Assembly (NCBI GenBank): GCA_017651245.1
Contig: JAGCDQ010000056.1
Span: 1 to 64,000 of the forward strand
Origin: Bacteroidaceae bacterium
GTDB taxonomy: Bacteria; Bacteroidota; Bacteroidia; Bacteroidales; Bacteroidaceae
Length of the DNA stretch: 64,000 bases
Direction of reading: 5' to 3'
Numbering within the stretch: the stretch's first letter is position 1; each line of letters starts with the position of its first letter. The position numbers were made by a program, and so were the translations under genes. Positions 43,880-52,488 of this stretch are shown here, one piece after another. The notes under the pieces are model-generated. The model was not told the origin of the DNA and made no database searches. It saw only the letters and a list, made by a program, of their open reading frames with translations.

Positions 43880-43902
43880 ATTGTTGAGGGCTGAGAGCTA
43901 AG

Positions 43903-44655
43903 TTAAATCACTTCGAGAGTATTGACTGGCACCCAACCTTGCTTGCCTTCTTCAAATTTCACTTCCATCCAATCCTTCATCGAACTATCCAGAATCTCCA
44001 CCTTTGAACCTTCATGGATGAGGAAGAGGTCGGTGCTGGTTTCGCTGGGCGAACTCTTCACCGTCACGGCTGGGGCAAGGATAATGGCTGTGTCACGATG
44101 AGTCAAATCGGCATATTGAGAGACCGCCGCCAAGTTGGCGATAATGACAATGACCAGCAAAACCATAGCACCATACACACCAATCTTACGCACCGTCAGC
44201 TGGGACATGAAGATATACACCAGCACACCCACGAGCATCAAGATGAATGCTGAGACACCAAGAATGGTCCAAGCATTGATGCTCATGCAGTTGGTCAAGT
44301 CGCGCCACCAAGTGACAAAGAACATCTCGGAAGGAGGCACCACCTTGTCGATGGTCTTTCCACGTGCCAAAGCGAGGTTGGCACGAATATCTGCATCCCC
44401 TGGGTCCAACAGGAAAGCACGTTCGTAGTTGAGGACCGCCAAGGGTATTTCATCTAACTTATAGTAGCAGTTACCCAAGTTGTAATAGACTTCGGATGCC
44501 ACACCTTCTTGTTTCATCAAAGACTCATAAGCCTCCACAGCATCACGATACTGTTCCTTCTCGTAAAGGGCATCAGCATCGGCTTTGGTTACGGCAAACG
44601 CTATGCTAAATGATAAATGAAAAAGGATAAATGATAATGATAGTATCTTTTTCAT
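43903..44655 (-). CDS. batE: BatE: TPR and SH3-like protein
   Basis: 250 residues. Signal peptide (MKKILSLSFILFHLSFSIAFA), TPR repeats (about 24-95, YYNLGNCYYKLDEIPLAVLNYERAFLLDPGDADIRANLALA), two membrane helices (about 130-150 and 158-178) and a C-terminal bacterial SH3 domain (about 195-250, VKSSPSETSTDLFLIHEGSKVEIL...GWVPVNTLEVI). This is the BatE layout. It overlaps batD by 4 bases. Confidence 0.9.
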   Translation of the reverse strand: MKKILSLSFILFHLSFSIAFAVTKADADALYEKEQYRDAVEAYESLMKQEGVASEVYYNLGNCYYKLDEIPLAVLNYERAFLLDPGDADIRANLALARGKTIDKVVPPSEMFFVTWWRDLTNCMSINAWTILGVSAFILMLVGVLVYIFMSQLTVRKIGVYGAMVLLVIVIIANLAAVSQYADLTHRDTAIILAPAVTVKSSPSETSTDLFLIHEGSKVEILDSSMKDWMEVKFEEGKQGWVPVNTLEVI

Positions 44656-46517
44656 AGGTTGTCCTCCATTTTACTGATAGCACTAATGGCGCTATTATAC
44701 ACATTCTCCATGGTCTCGTTCACATCACCTGGTGCATAGCGGGCAAACTCACAGTCGTTCAGCACTTTCATGAACTGCTGTATCTGCTCTTCAGGCACTT
44801 GACGTGAAGTCAACGACTGTTCGATGTTCTCCTTGTTCAACGACTCTTGCGACATATTGAACTTGTCGCCCACATAGCCCCAGAGAGCACGAAGCACCTC
44901 ATCGTAGAACTTGCCTGTATCGTGACTATCCAACAACTTCTTGGCGGCCTTCATGCGTCGGAGTGCCACCTTGTTGGCTTTCTTGCCACGTGAGAGAGCC
45001 ACATTGGCATTGGCTTTCATCTGTTTGCGTCCCAGCACCAACATTAAAACAAACAGCACCAACGGCAAACCATAAGCCATCCAATATTTCCACGTGCCAA
45101 AGAAGGTGTCACCAGGCTGATGCAACTCCACATCCCCCTTCTTGATGAAACGGATGTCTTGATTCAGCTGCTGCACATCCTGTTGCTGACCGCTATAATT
45201 GGAAACGTTCTGACCTGCCCCACCCTTGCCTTTGTTCACCTTCAGAGTGTAGGCTTCCGTCTTGAGGGTCTTGTAGGAACGAGATTCTGTATCGAAATAG
45301 ATGAAGTTCGCTGAAGGAATCTCATAAGTGCCTGCATGACGGGGTACAAACAGATACTCAAAGTCCTTAGTGCCTGCCAAACCTGAACGAGTCAACTGGA
45401 AATTGTCGTTCACCTTGGCATCATACGTCTCAAAGTCCTTTGGGAACGGCACATCGGGCGTGCCTATCAGCTTCATATTACCACTACCCTTTACACTTAT
45501 TTTCAGTGTAACAGCCTCGTTGGCATCCACCTCTTTCGTGCTGATGCTGGAAGAAAGGGAGAATTTGCCTACAGCTCCAGAGAAGCCTTCTGGTTTGTTG
45601 GGCAACGGAGAAACGTTGATAGTGAGGGCTGGTGTCGCAATCTTGCGCTTCACCTCTGTGTAACCACTTTGCCCATTGAAGAAGGCTTCGATGGGGTCGA
45701 GGTTTCGGTTGCGAGTCACCACCACACCTTCATAAGTGATGGCTGGGATGGTCAATTTACCCGACTTCTGAGGGAACAATAGATACTGACTCCATATCAC
45801 ACTCCGATAGTTCCTTCCATTATACTGCTCAATTGAGAACTCCTTGGTACGGGGCAGAGGTATCTCCTGAATCTGGAAGCCGTCAAGAGTTGGAAGTTTA
45901 CCGTCCAACTGTGTCAAATCCACCAACGTGTAAATCTTGTAGGTCAGCAAAATAGCCTCCTGTTCATGCACATTGGTGCGTGAGGCAGTCGCTGTCATGA
46001 AGAGATCCCTGGCTGAGATGTTGGAAGAGGATGATGCAGCAGGAGCAGAGGATTGGCGTCCTCCTCCATTATTGCTGTTATTTCCGCCACCATAAGCACC
46101 ACCTCCATTGGAAGCACCACCTGCACCACCTGATAAAACCCTCACCTGAACAGGTTTGGATTTCACCACCTTGCCATCCACATTCACACTGGCACTTCCG
46201 ATAGTGAAGGAACCTGGACTCTCAGCAAGAAGAACATAAGTATAGATAATGCTGCTGCTCTGCGAAGTGCGTCCATTGATCATCTGGAAACTGCTCTGCG
46301 AAGAGGTGGCAGGACCATAGATAACTTCAAAGCCTCTAAAGTCAGGGGCACTGAAGCCTGATACATTTTGTGTGTTGACCGTGAACTGCACCCTGAACTT
46401 TCCGCCTGCCTCCACTGAAGAAGGTGCAGAAACACGGAAAGACACCTCGTCAGCTAAAACACTGACGGAGATGCACATACATATATATAAATAGAATAGC
46501 CGTTTCATCTTTACCAA
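44652..46517 (-). CDS. batD: BatD oxygen-tolerance protein
   Basis: 621 residues. A signal peptide (MKRLFYLYICMCISVSVLA, from an ATG at 46508; the frame also allows 46517) is followed by a long beta-rich exported region with BatD repeats (SFRVSAPSSVEAGGKFRVQFTV; VLLAESPGSFTIGSASV; SSISTKEVDANEAVTLKISVKGSGN), a Gly/Asn/Ser-rich linker near residue 130-165, one membrane helix (about 475-495, WMAYGLPLVLFVLMLVLG) and a cytoplasmic helical tail. Its start overlaps batC's end. Confidence 0.92.
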   Translation of the reverse strand: MVKMKRLFYLYICMCISVSVLADEVSFRVSAPSSVEAGGKFRVQFTVNTQNVSGFSAPDFRGFEVIYGPATSSQSSFQMINGRTSQSSSIIYTYVLLAESPGSFTIGSASVNVDGKVVKSKPVQVRVLSGGAGGASNGGGAYGGGNNSNNGGGRQSSAPAASSSSNISARDLFMTATASRTNVHEQEAILLTYKIYTLVDLTQLDGKLPTLDGFQIQEIPLPRTKEFSIEQYNGRNYRSVIWSQYLLFPQKSGKLTIPAITYEGVVVTRNRNLDPIEAFFNGQSGYTEVKRKIATPALTINVSPLPNKPEGFSGAVGKFSLSSSISTKEVDANEAVTLKISVKGSGNMKLIGTPDVPFPKDFETYDAKVNDNFQLTRSGLAGTKDFEYLFVPRHAGTYEIPSANFIYFDTESRSYKTLKTEAYTLKVNKGKGGAGQNVSNYSGQQQDVQQLNQDIRFIKKGDVELHQPGDTFFGTWKYWMAYGLPLVLFVLMLVLGRKQMKANANVALSRGKKANKVALRRMKAAKKLLDSHDTGKFYDEVLRALWGYVGDKFNMSQESLNKENIEQSLTSRQVPEEQIQQFMKVLNDCEFARYAPGDVNETMENVYNSAISAISKMEDNL

Positions 46518-47278
46518 TCTTTCTCTAAACTCCGACGTTTATTATTCTGATTCTTATTGACCTTCTGTTGCACTCCCTTCTCGTCCTGCTGGGCAGAGTT
46601 GAGCAATTGTTCGGCAACCTGGTCACTCATATCATCTTTCTTTTGTGTAGGCTGAGGTTGTTGCTGCTGTTGCTGCTTCTCCTCATCCTTTTTCTGCTGT
46701 TCTTGCTTTTGCTGATCCTGCTTTTGCTGATCTTGTTTCTGTTGCTGGTCTTGTTTATCCTTGTTCTTGTCATCATTACCACCGCCACCATTCTGTTGCT
46801 GCTGGTCTTGATTCTTCTTCAGCTGATGTTGTGCCATCGCCAGATTGTAACGGGTTTCATCATCCTCTGGATTGCAACGCAAAGAACTCTTGTAGAAGTT
46901 GACGGCATTCTGGAATGCTGCCACTGCATTGCCTCCCTGTTGACGTGTGGCAGCCATACCTTGCGCATACCAAATATTGCCCATATTGTGGAAGTTACGT
47001 GCCTTGCGCATCGGATCGTTGGTGCCAATAGAGTCAGCCTTCTTATAGTTCTCAAACGCTGTTGAGTCCTTCATCTGCATCACGTAGGCATTACCCAAGT
47101 TATAGTAAGCCTCAAATGAAGGATTCTTGGCTATCGACTTCAAATACATCGTCTCCGCCTTGTCATATTGCTTCTCACGATATGCCTTGTTGCCCATACG
47201 GATAAAGTCGCGGGCACTCTGAGCCATCATCGGCAAGACAACCATCATCAATAATATGCTAAAGATATATCTTCTCAT
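46511..47278 (-). CDS. batC: BatC: TPR protein with Gln-rich tail
   Basis: 255 residues. Signal peptide (MRRYIFSILLMMVVLPMMAQ), then TPR units (AYREKQYDKAETMYLKSIAKNPSFEAYYNLGNAYV and following). Residues about 160-225 form a Gln/Lys/Asp low-complexity tract built of repeated DQQKQ units, with a run of six Gln. The C-terminus is basic (NKNQNNKRRSLEKDW). TPR proteins in the Bat cluster probably scaffold the VWA proteins in the periplasm. Confidence 0.88.
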   Translation of the reverse strand: MRRYIFSILLMMVVLPMMAQSARDFIRMGNKAYREKQYDKAETMYLKSIAKNPSFEAYYNLGNAYVMQMKDSTAFENYKKADSIGTNDPMRKARNFHNMGNIWYAQGMAATRQQGGNAVAAFQNAVNFYKSSLRCNPEDDETRYNLAMAQHQLKKNQDQQQQNGGGGNDDKNKDKQDQQQKQDQQKQDQQKQEQQKKDEEKQQQQQQPQPTQKKDDMSDQVAEQLLNSAQQDEKGVQQKVNKNQNNKRRSLEKDW

Positions 47279-47304
47279 CTTCTCAGATACATTTGAATTG
47301 CTTG

Positions 47305-48327
47305 TTAATTAAACAGTTTGAACTTCTCGAACCAATGATTCTTTCGTTCCATGATGCAGAGTTCCGCCAGCAGGACAAAGAACAGCAACAATGCCACAGC
47401 CACGAACTGCTCGTCATATTCGGAGTACATCGACTGCGAAATGTCTTCTTTCTGCATCTTTTCTATCTCCTTCTCCAGAAGCGACTGCGCCAAATTGGTC
47501 TGATCCACATGCACATACATGCCGCCACCAGCCTGAGCGATGTTCTTGCCTATCTGCTCGTTCAGCTTAGTCGTCACCACATTGCCAGAGAGGTCTCGCT
47601 TATATGTTCCATCGCTCATGGGGATAGGTCCACCCTGTTCTGTTCCCACCGAAAGGACAAAAATCTGGATACCCTCTTTCCTTGCCTCCTTGGCAGCTTC
47701 GATGGCACCTTCCTCATTGTCTTCCGCATCAGTGATCAAAATAAGCGCACGCCCTACATTGACATCCTCCTTCTTGGAGAAACCAGCTGTAGCACGAGTG
47801 ATAGCCTCTGCCACATTGGTACCCTGAATGGAAATGGTGGCAGGATTCAGTTGGTCGAGGAACATCTTGGCAGAGACATAGTCGCTAGTCATGGGCAACA
47901 ACGTGATGGCACTACCTGCAAACGCCACCAACCCCACCTTGTCTTCGTCAAACTGCTCAATGAGCTTGCTGACAATCATCTTCGACTTGTCCAATCGGCT
48001 GGGACTCACATCCTGGCACAACATCGAGTTCGACACATCGACGGCAATCGCCACTTCGATGCCAGAACGCTTCACTTCCTCATTCCTGGTGCCGAATTGG
48101 GGACGTGCCAGCACCACAGCCATCAATCCCACCGCCAGCATCATCAGGGCAAACTTCACATGACGACGCACAGGTGACACATCAGGCATCAGGCTACGCA
48201 TCAGTTCTGGGTCACCAAACATCTTGATTTGCTTCTTCATCCTGTACTGTACCAGCACATACACGGCGGTAAAGACAGGAATGAGAATCAACAGATATAA
48301 GTATATTGGACTTGCAAATCTAAACAT
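47305..48327 (-). CDS. batB: BatB: VWA membrane protein
   Basis: 340 residues. Two N-terminal membrane helices (about 8-28 and 58-75) lead to a von Willebrand A domain with an intact MIDAS: DVSNS (97-101), the Thr in QGTNVAEAI and the Asp in LITDAEDNEEG. One more helix lies near the C-terminus. It lies in the batA-batB-batC order usual in Bacteroidota, 13 bases after batA. Confidence 0.93.
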   Translation of the reverse strand: MFRFASPIYLYLLILIPVFTAVYVLVQYRMKKQIKMFGDPELMRSLMPDVSPVRRHVKFALMMLAVGLMAVVLARPQFGTRNEEVKRSGIEVAIAVDVSNSMLCQDVSPSRLDKSKMIVSKLIEQFDEDKVGLVAFAGSAITLLPMTSDYVSAKMFLDQLNPATISIQGTNVAEAITRATAGFSKKEDVNVGRALILITDAEDNEEGAIEAAKEARKEGIQIFVLSVGTEQGGPIPMSDGTYKRDLSGNVVTTKLNEQIGKNIAQAGGGMYVHVDQTNLAQSLLEKEIEKMQKEDISQSMYSEYDEQFVAVALLLFFVLLAELCIMERKNHWFEKFKLFN

Positions 48328-48339
48328 AAGCTTCTCTAT

Positions 48340-49329
48340 TTAGGGCAATCTCTTCAACACCACAGTTCTTAACAAAATCTCCAGCAACAAGACAACCAGT
48401 GCAGCAAGGGCGAAAGGCTGATACAATTCTCCACGACGGCTGAACTGCTTGACATTGAACTTGGTACGTTCCATCTTGTCGATGTCTTGATAGATAGCAT
48501 CCAGTTCCGCATTCTTCTGGGCACGGAAATACTGTCCACCTGTCTCTGTGGAAATTTTAGTCATCGTCTGTTCATCAATCTCGACTGGAAGCATCACCGT
48601 TCCACCTGTTGGCAGCGGATAAGGTGCCATACCATTGCGACCAATACCAATCGTGTAGATACGGATACCATATTTCTTAGCTATTTCAGCTGCTGTCTGT
48701 GGAGAGATATTTCCAGAATTGTTCACACCATCCGTCAAAAGGATAATCACCTTCGACTTTGCCTGACTCTCCTTCAGTCGGAGAATGGCGTTCATGATAC
48801 CGTCACCAATCGCTGTTCCATCATCAATAATGCCACGTGCTGCCATATTGCAATCTACGCTATTATACAGGTTCATCAACACAGCATGGTCTGTGGTCAA
48901 TGGGCATTGTGTATATGCTTCTCCCGCAAACATCGTCAAACCCATATTGTCATTGGGACGTTTCTCGATAAACCGCTGTGCAATCTCCTTCAGTGCCTCC
49001 ACACGGTTCGGCTTGAAGTCCTGTGCCAACATGGAAGTGGACACATCGACTGCCAGCATGATATCAATACCCTCCACATCGGTATCACTCCATGAGTGCT
49101 TGCTCTGCGGACGTGCCAAAATGCACACCACCAGCGAAATCAAGATGAGTCGCAACAGGAAGGGCAAGTGCATCAGGTATAGACGGAATGTCTTGGGCGC
49201 CTTCACATACTTGGTCGTGTCTGGCACCTTCAGCGATGGCAAGCTCTGCTTAAACCGCATCACATACCATACGATATACGGCACGAGCACCAACAGCAAC
49301 AGGAAGAATAAAGGATTCTTAAATTCCAT
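48340..49329 (-). CDS. batA: BatA: VWA membrane protein
   Basis: 329 residues with the same layout as BatB: helices at about 8-24 and 57-72, then a VWA domain with an intact MIDAS (DVSTS at 95-99, DGTAIGDGI, LLTDGVNNSGN), and a final helix. The Bat proteins were linked to oxygen tolerance in Bacteroides fragilis; the molecular role is still unclear. It starts two bases before the preceding gene's end. Confidence 0.93.
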   Translation of the reverse strand: MEFKNPLFFLLLLVLVPYIVWYVMRFKQSLPSLKVPDTTKYVKAPKTFRLYLMHLPFLLRLILISLVVCILARPQSKHSWSDTDVEGIDIMLAVDVSTSMLAQDFKPNRVEALKEIAQRFIEKRPNDNMGLTMFAGEAYTQCPLTTDHAVLMNLYNSVDCNMAARGIIDDGTAIGDGIMNAILRLKESQAKSKVIILLTDGVNNSGNISPQTAAEIAKKYGIRIYTIGIGRNGMAPYPLPTGGTVMLPVEIDEQTMTKISTETGGQYFRAQKNAELDAIYQDIDKMERTKFNVKQFSRRGELYQPFALAALVVLLLEILLRTVVLKRLP

Positions 49330-49330
49330 C

Positions 49331-50416
49331 TTATAACGTCAACATATAAATTCTATATCCAACAAATATCAACACACCCAGCAACACCAGACTTGCCACC
49401 ACGATAGAGCCAACCATCGTCCACTTGGCAATCTTCGAACGCTTCTCCTCCACCACAATCACTTCGGGTTGCGGTTTCTGTTCAGGTTCTTCCAGTTTAG
49501 TCTGGTTGATATATTCAATGGCACTGACCAGATTGCGGTCATTCTCATTGATGAGGGTGCTATACTTCGCAAACTTCACCAAGTCAGCCGTCTGGAAAAG
49601 CTCTCGCAATTCGTTGATGGCTTCTTCGTCATTCACCTCCTGCAACTTCTGGATAATCTCGTAGGAAGTCATCTCCATCGCGTTGAAGCCATAACGCTCC
49701 TTGATGTAATTACGCAGCGTGTCAGTCAGTTGCGTGTAGTACTCCTTCGAGTCTTCACTCTGCCATATCTTCTCTTCCTTGATCTGCGCAATCTTCTCCA
49801 TCGCCACCTTGTGAGGAGGTTGGCGACGCTTGTTACGGATGCGACGAATAATCGGCTTATTGGTCTTCAAACGGTAAATCACATAGCCTAACAGACCACC
49901 TATCAACAAAGCCAAGACGAAGAACCAGATGACCTCTTCCCATTCAGCCCAGTCAAACGGAGGAGCCAATTCCTCTTTAATACCGAAAATGCTGTCACCA
50001 TGAAGCGTGTCTATCTCAAAGGTCAATACCTTCAATGCCAGCTTCTTCGATTGATATTCCTTACCATCCACCTTTACATCCATCACAGGCATCAGATAGA
50101 GTGCGGAATCGAAGGACGTAAAATAGTAACGACGGGAAAGCATCATGCGCTTGCCATCGTTCAGGAAACTGGTGTCAGCCTTCTCGGCACGAACAAACTC
50201 AATACCTGGCACCACCTGTTCCAGAGAGTCCCACTCAGGCAGTTCCACGTTCGATTTGGCATCGGCACTCACCTCTAAGGTCATACCGATTCGCTGACCG
50301 ATATAGATGTCAGCCGAATCCAATTTAGCATCTACTGTCACTTGTGCGTTCACTTTCACAACGCACATTAAACAGCAGATTGTCAATGCGATATAATGTC
50401 TTATTTGCTTCATCAA
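49331..50416 (-). CDS. Bat-operon membrane protein
   Basis: 361 residues, no firm family name. A signal peptide (about 1-24) is followed by an exported beta domain (AQVTVDAKLDSADIYIGQRIGMTLEVSADAKS...), a membrane helix (about 164-185, VIWFFVLALLIGGLLGYVIY), a long cytoplasmic helical region (RRIRNKRRQPPHKVAMEKIAQIKEEK..., NYIKERYGFNAMEMTSYEIIQKL) and a last helix at the C-terminus. The exported part resembles a short BatD repeat. It lies between the DUF58 gene (4-base overlap) and batA and is conserved there. Confidence 0.82.
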   Translation of the reverse strand: MMKQIRHYIALTICCLMCVVKVNAQVTVDAKLDSADIYIGQRIGMTLEVSADAKSNVELPEWDSLEQVVPGIEFVRAEKADTSFLNDGKRMMLSRRYYFTSFDSALYLMPVMDVKVDGKEYQSKKLALKVLTFEIDTLHGDSIFGIKEELAPPFDWAEWEEVIWFFVLALLIGGLLGYVIYRLKTNKPIIRRIRNKRRQPPHKVAMEKIAQIKEEKIWQSEDSKEYYTQLTDTLRNYIKERYGFNAMEMTSYEIIQKLQEVNDEEAINELRELFQTADLVKFAKYSTLINENDRNLVSAIEYINQTKLEEPEQKPQPEVIVVEEKRSKIAKWTMVGSIVVASLVLLGVLIFVGYRIYMLTL

Positions 50417-51282
50417 CTCCTTCTTCTAAACAAATTCATCAAAGCCTTCACATAATCCTCATCCGTCCTGACAGAGATGTTGTCGATGTTTGATTTCGTA
50501 AAGGCATTCTTCAACCAAGACTGATGACTCACCCACCATTCATGATGCGCACGGCGAACAGCACTGGATGAGGTGTCGATGAAAGTTTCCCCTCCTGTCT
50601 CCGCATCCAACATCTTCACAATGCCCACATCGGGCAGCTCCATCATACGACGATCATAAATCTGCAATGCCACCACATCATGACGGCTGTTAGCGATGGT
50701 CAGTTGATTGGTATAGTCTTGTGGGTCAAAGAAGTCGCTCAACAGGAATACGGTACAGCGCTTCTTGATAGCATTGGTCATGAACTCCACAGCCTGTCCC
50801 ACATCAGTCTTGTTACTCTCAGGTTGAAAGGTCAACAGTTCACGAATGATGAAAAGGATATGTTTCCTTCCCTTCTTGGGAGGAATGAACTTCTCCACCT
50901 TGTCAGAAAAGAAAATCACGCCAATCTTGTCATTATTCTGAATGGCAGAAAAAGCCAAGGTGGCGGCAATCTCCGTGAGCAACTGACGCTTTGTCTGTGT
51001 CTGAGTACCGAAATCCAATGAGCCCGACACATCGACCAACAGCATCACCGTCAACTCACGTTCCTCTTCAAAGACCTTCACAAAAGGCTTTCCGAAACGG
51101 GCAGTCACATTCCAGTCAATGTCACGGACATCATCACCATACTGATATTCCCTGACTTCACTGAATGCCATACCCCTACCCTTGAAGGCGGAATGATACT
51201 CGCCTGCAAAGATATTGTTCGAGAGTCCTTTGGTCTTAATCTCGATTTTCCTGACCTTCTGTAACAGTTCTTCTGTTTCCAT
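50413..51282 (-). CDS. DUF58 protein of the MoxR-Bat operon
   Basis: 289 residues, cytoplasmic. The DUF58 block GRGMAFSEVREYQYGDDVRDIDWNVTARFGKPFVK is clear near residues 35-70, followed by a VWA-like domain with LLVDVSGSLDFGTQ (DxSxS MIDAS). It is the usual partner of MoxR ATPases. It begins 29 bases after moxR and overlaps the next gene by 4 bases. Confidence 0.92.
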   Translation of the reverse strand: METEELLQKVRKIEIKTKGLSNNIFAGEYHSAFKGRGMAFSEVREYQYGDDVRDIDWNVTARFGKPFVKVFEEERELTVMLLVDVSGSLDFGTQTQTKRQLLTEIAATLAFSAIQNNDKIGVIFFSDKVEKFIPPKKGRKHILFIIRELLTFQPESNKTDVGQAVEFMTNAIKKRCTVFLLSDFFDPQDYTNQLTIANSRHDVVALQIYDRRMMELPDVGIVKMLDAETGGETFIDTSSSAVRRAHHEWWVSHQSWLKNAFTKSNIDNISVRTDEDYVKALMNLFRRRS

Positions 51283-51311
51283 CCCTACTCTAAGCTCTAA
51301 ACGCTAAACCA

Positions 51312-52307
51312 TCAAGGCACTTCAACCTTATTCAAAATCTTGCTGATGATTTCCTCGCTGGTCACATTGCTTGCCTCAGCCTCATACGTGAGACCTATAC
51401 GGTGGCGAAGCACATCCTGAGCCACAGCACGCACATCCTCTGGAATCACATATCCACGATGCTTGATGAAAGCATAACTGCGAGATGCCAAAGCCAAGTT
51501 GATAGATGCACGTGGTGAACCACCAAAGCCAATCAAGCCCTTCAGTTCCTTCAGGTTGTACTTGTCAGGATAACGGGTGGCAAACACGATGTCGGCGATG
51601 TACTGTTCAATCTTCTCGTCGAGATACACCTCGCGCACAATCTTGCGAGCCTCCTCAATCTCTCCCGTTCCCATCACAGGACGGATGTCCAGTTTCTCCT
51701 GCTTGATGTTCTGGCGAATGATGGCCTTCTCCTCCTCCAGTTTCGGATAGTCAATCACCACCTTCAACATGAAGCGGTCCACCTGTGCCTCAGGCAGCGG
51801 ATAAGTACCTTCCTGCTCAATGGGGTTCTGGGTAGCCAGCACGAGGAATGGCTTGGGAAGTTCGTAAGTCTGGGTGGAGATAGTCACCTGACGCTCCTGC
51901 ATTGCCTCGAGCAAAGCACTCTGCACCTTGGCTGGAGCACGGTTAATCTCATCTGCCAGAATGAAGTTGGCGAAGATAGGACCCTTCTTTGCCTTGAACT
52001 CGCCATCCTTCTGCGAATAAATCATGGTACCGATGACATCGGCTGGCAGCAAGTCAGGCGTGAACTGAATACGACTGAACTGTGCATCAATCAGCGATGC
52101 CAATGTCTTGATGGCTTTCGTTTTTGCCAAACCAGGCACACCTTCAAGCAACACGTGTCCATCAGAAAGAAGTCCCAACAAGAGGGACTCTACCAGATGC
52201 TTCTGTCCGATGATAGCTTGATCCATGCCTGTCATCAGATTTGTCACAAACGCCGAGTGGCGTTCAATCTTTTCGTTTAATTCTCTAATGTCAATAGCTT
52301 CTGCCAT
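51312..52307 (-). CDS. MoxR-family AAA+ ATPase
   Basis: 331 residues from the ATG at 52307 (MAEAIDIRELNEKI); a further-upstream start would include a Cys/Lys-rich leader that looks non-coding. Walker A is GVPGLAKTK (56-64), Walker B sits in FILADEINRAPAKVQSALLEAM, and sensor 1 in LVLATQNPIEQEGTYPLPEAQVDRFMLKV. MoxR proteins are chaperone-like ATPases that act with VWA proteins, here the Bat set. It is the first gene of an operon of seven or eight genes. Confidence 0.93.
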   Translation of the reverse strand: MAEAIDIRELNEKIERHSAFVTNLMTGMDQAIIGQKHLVESLLLGLLSDGHVLLEGVPGLAKTKAIKTLASLIDAQFSRIQFTPDLLPADVIGTMIYSQKDGEFKAKKGPIFANFILADEINRAPAKVQSALLEAMQERQVTISTQTYELPKPFLVLATQNPIEQEGTYPLPEAQVDRFMLKVVIDYPKLEEEKAIIRQNIKQEKLDIRPVMGTGEIEEARKIVREVYLDEKIEQYIADIVFATRYPDKYNLKELKGLIGFGGSPRASINLALASRSYAFIKHRGYVIPEDVRAVAQDVLRHRIGLTYEAEASNVTSEEIISKILNKVEVP

Positions 52308-52338
52308 ATTTATTACGTTTTGTTTACATTTTCTTATG

Positions 52339-52346
52339 CAAAGATA
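52339..52346 (-). promoter_or_regulatory. -7 box of the moxR-bat operon
   Basis: TATCTTTG on the minus strand, 32 bases before the moxR start. No TTG at the usual distance. Confidence 0.5.
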
Positions 52347-52440
52347 CACCATTCTCCCCACTTCATCGCCCTAACAAATCTTAAAAAATCTTGTATTGTG
52401 CCGTTTTTAAGAATCATTAAAAGTTTAAGGGCAAAACAAA

Positions 52441-52466
52441 ACCGCTTGCCTATCAAGACAAGCGGT
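52441..52466 (-). terminator. Terminator of the ftsY-rimO-HU transcript
   Basis: A perfect 8-base-pair stem (ACCGCTTG with CAAGCGGT) around a 10-base loop; on the minus strand it is followed by TTTGTTTTG. It lies 23 bases past the HU-LysM gene. Confidence 0.8.
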
Positions 52467-52488
52467 TATATATCAATAGTTTGTTCCT

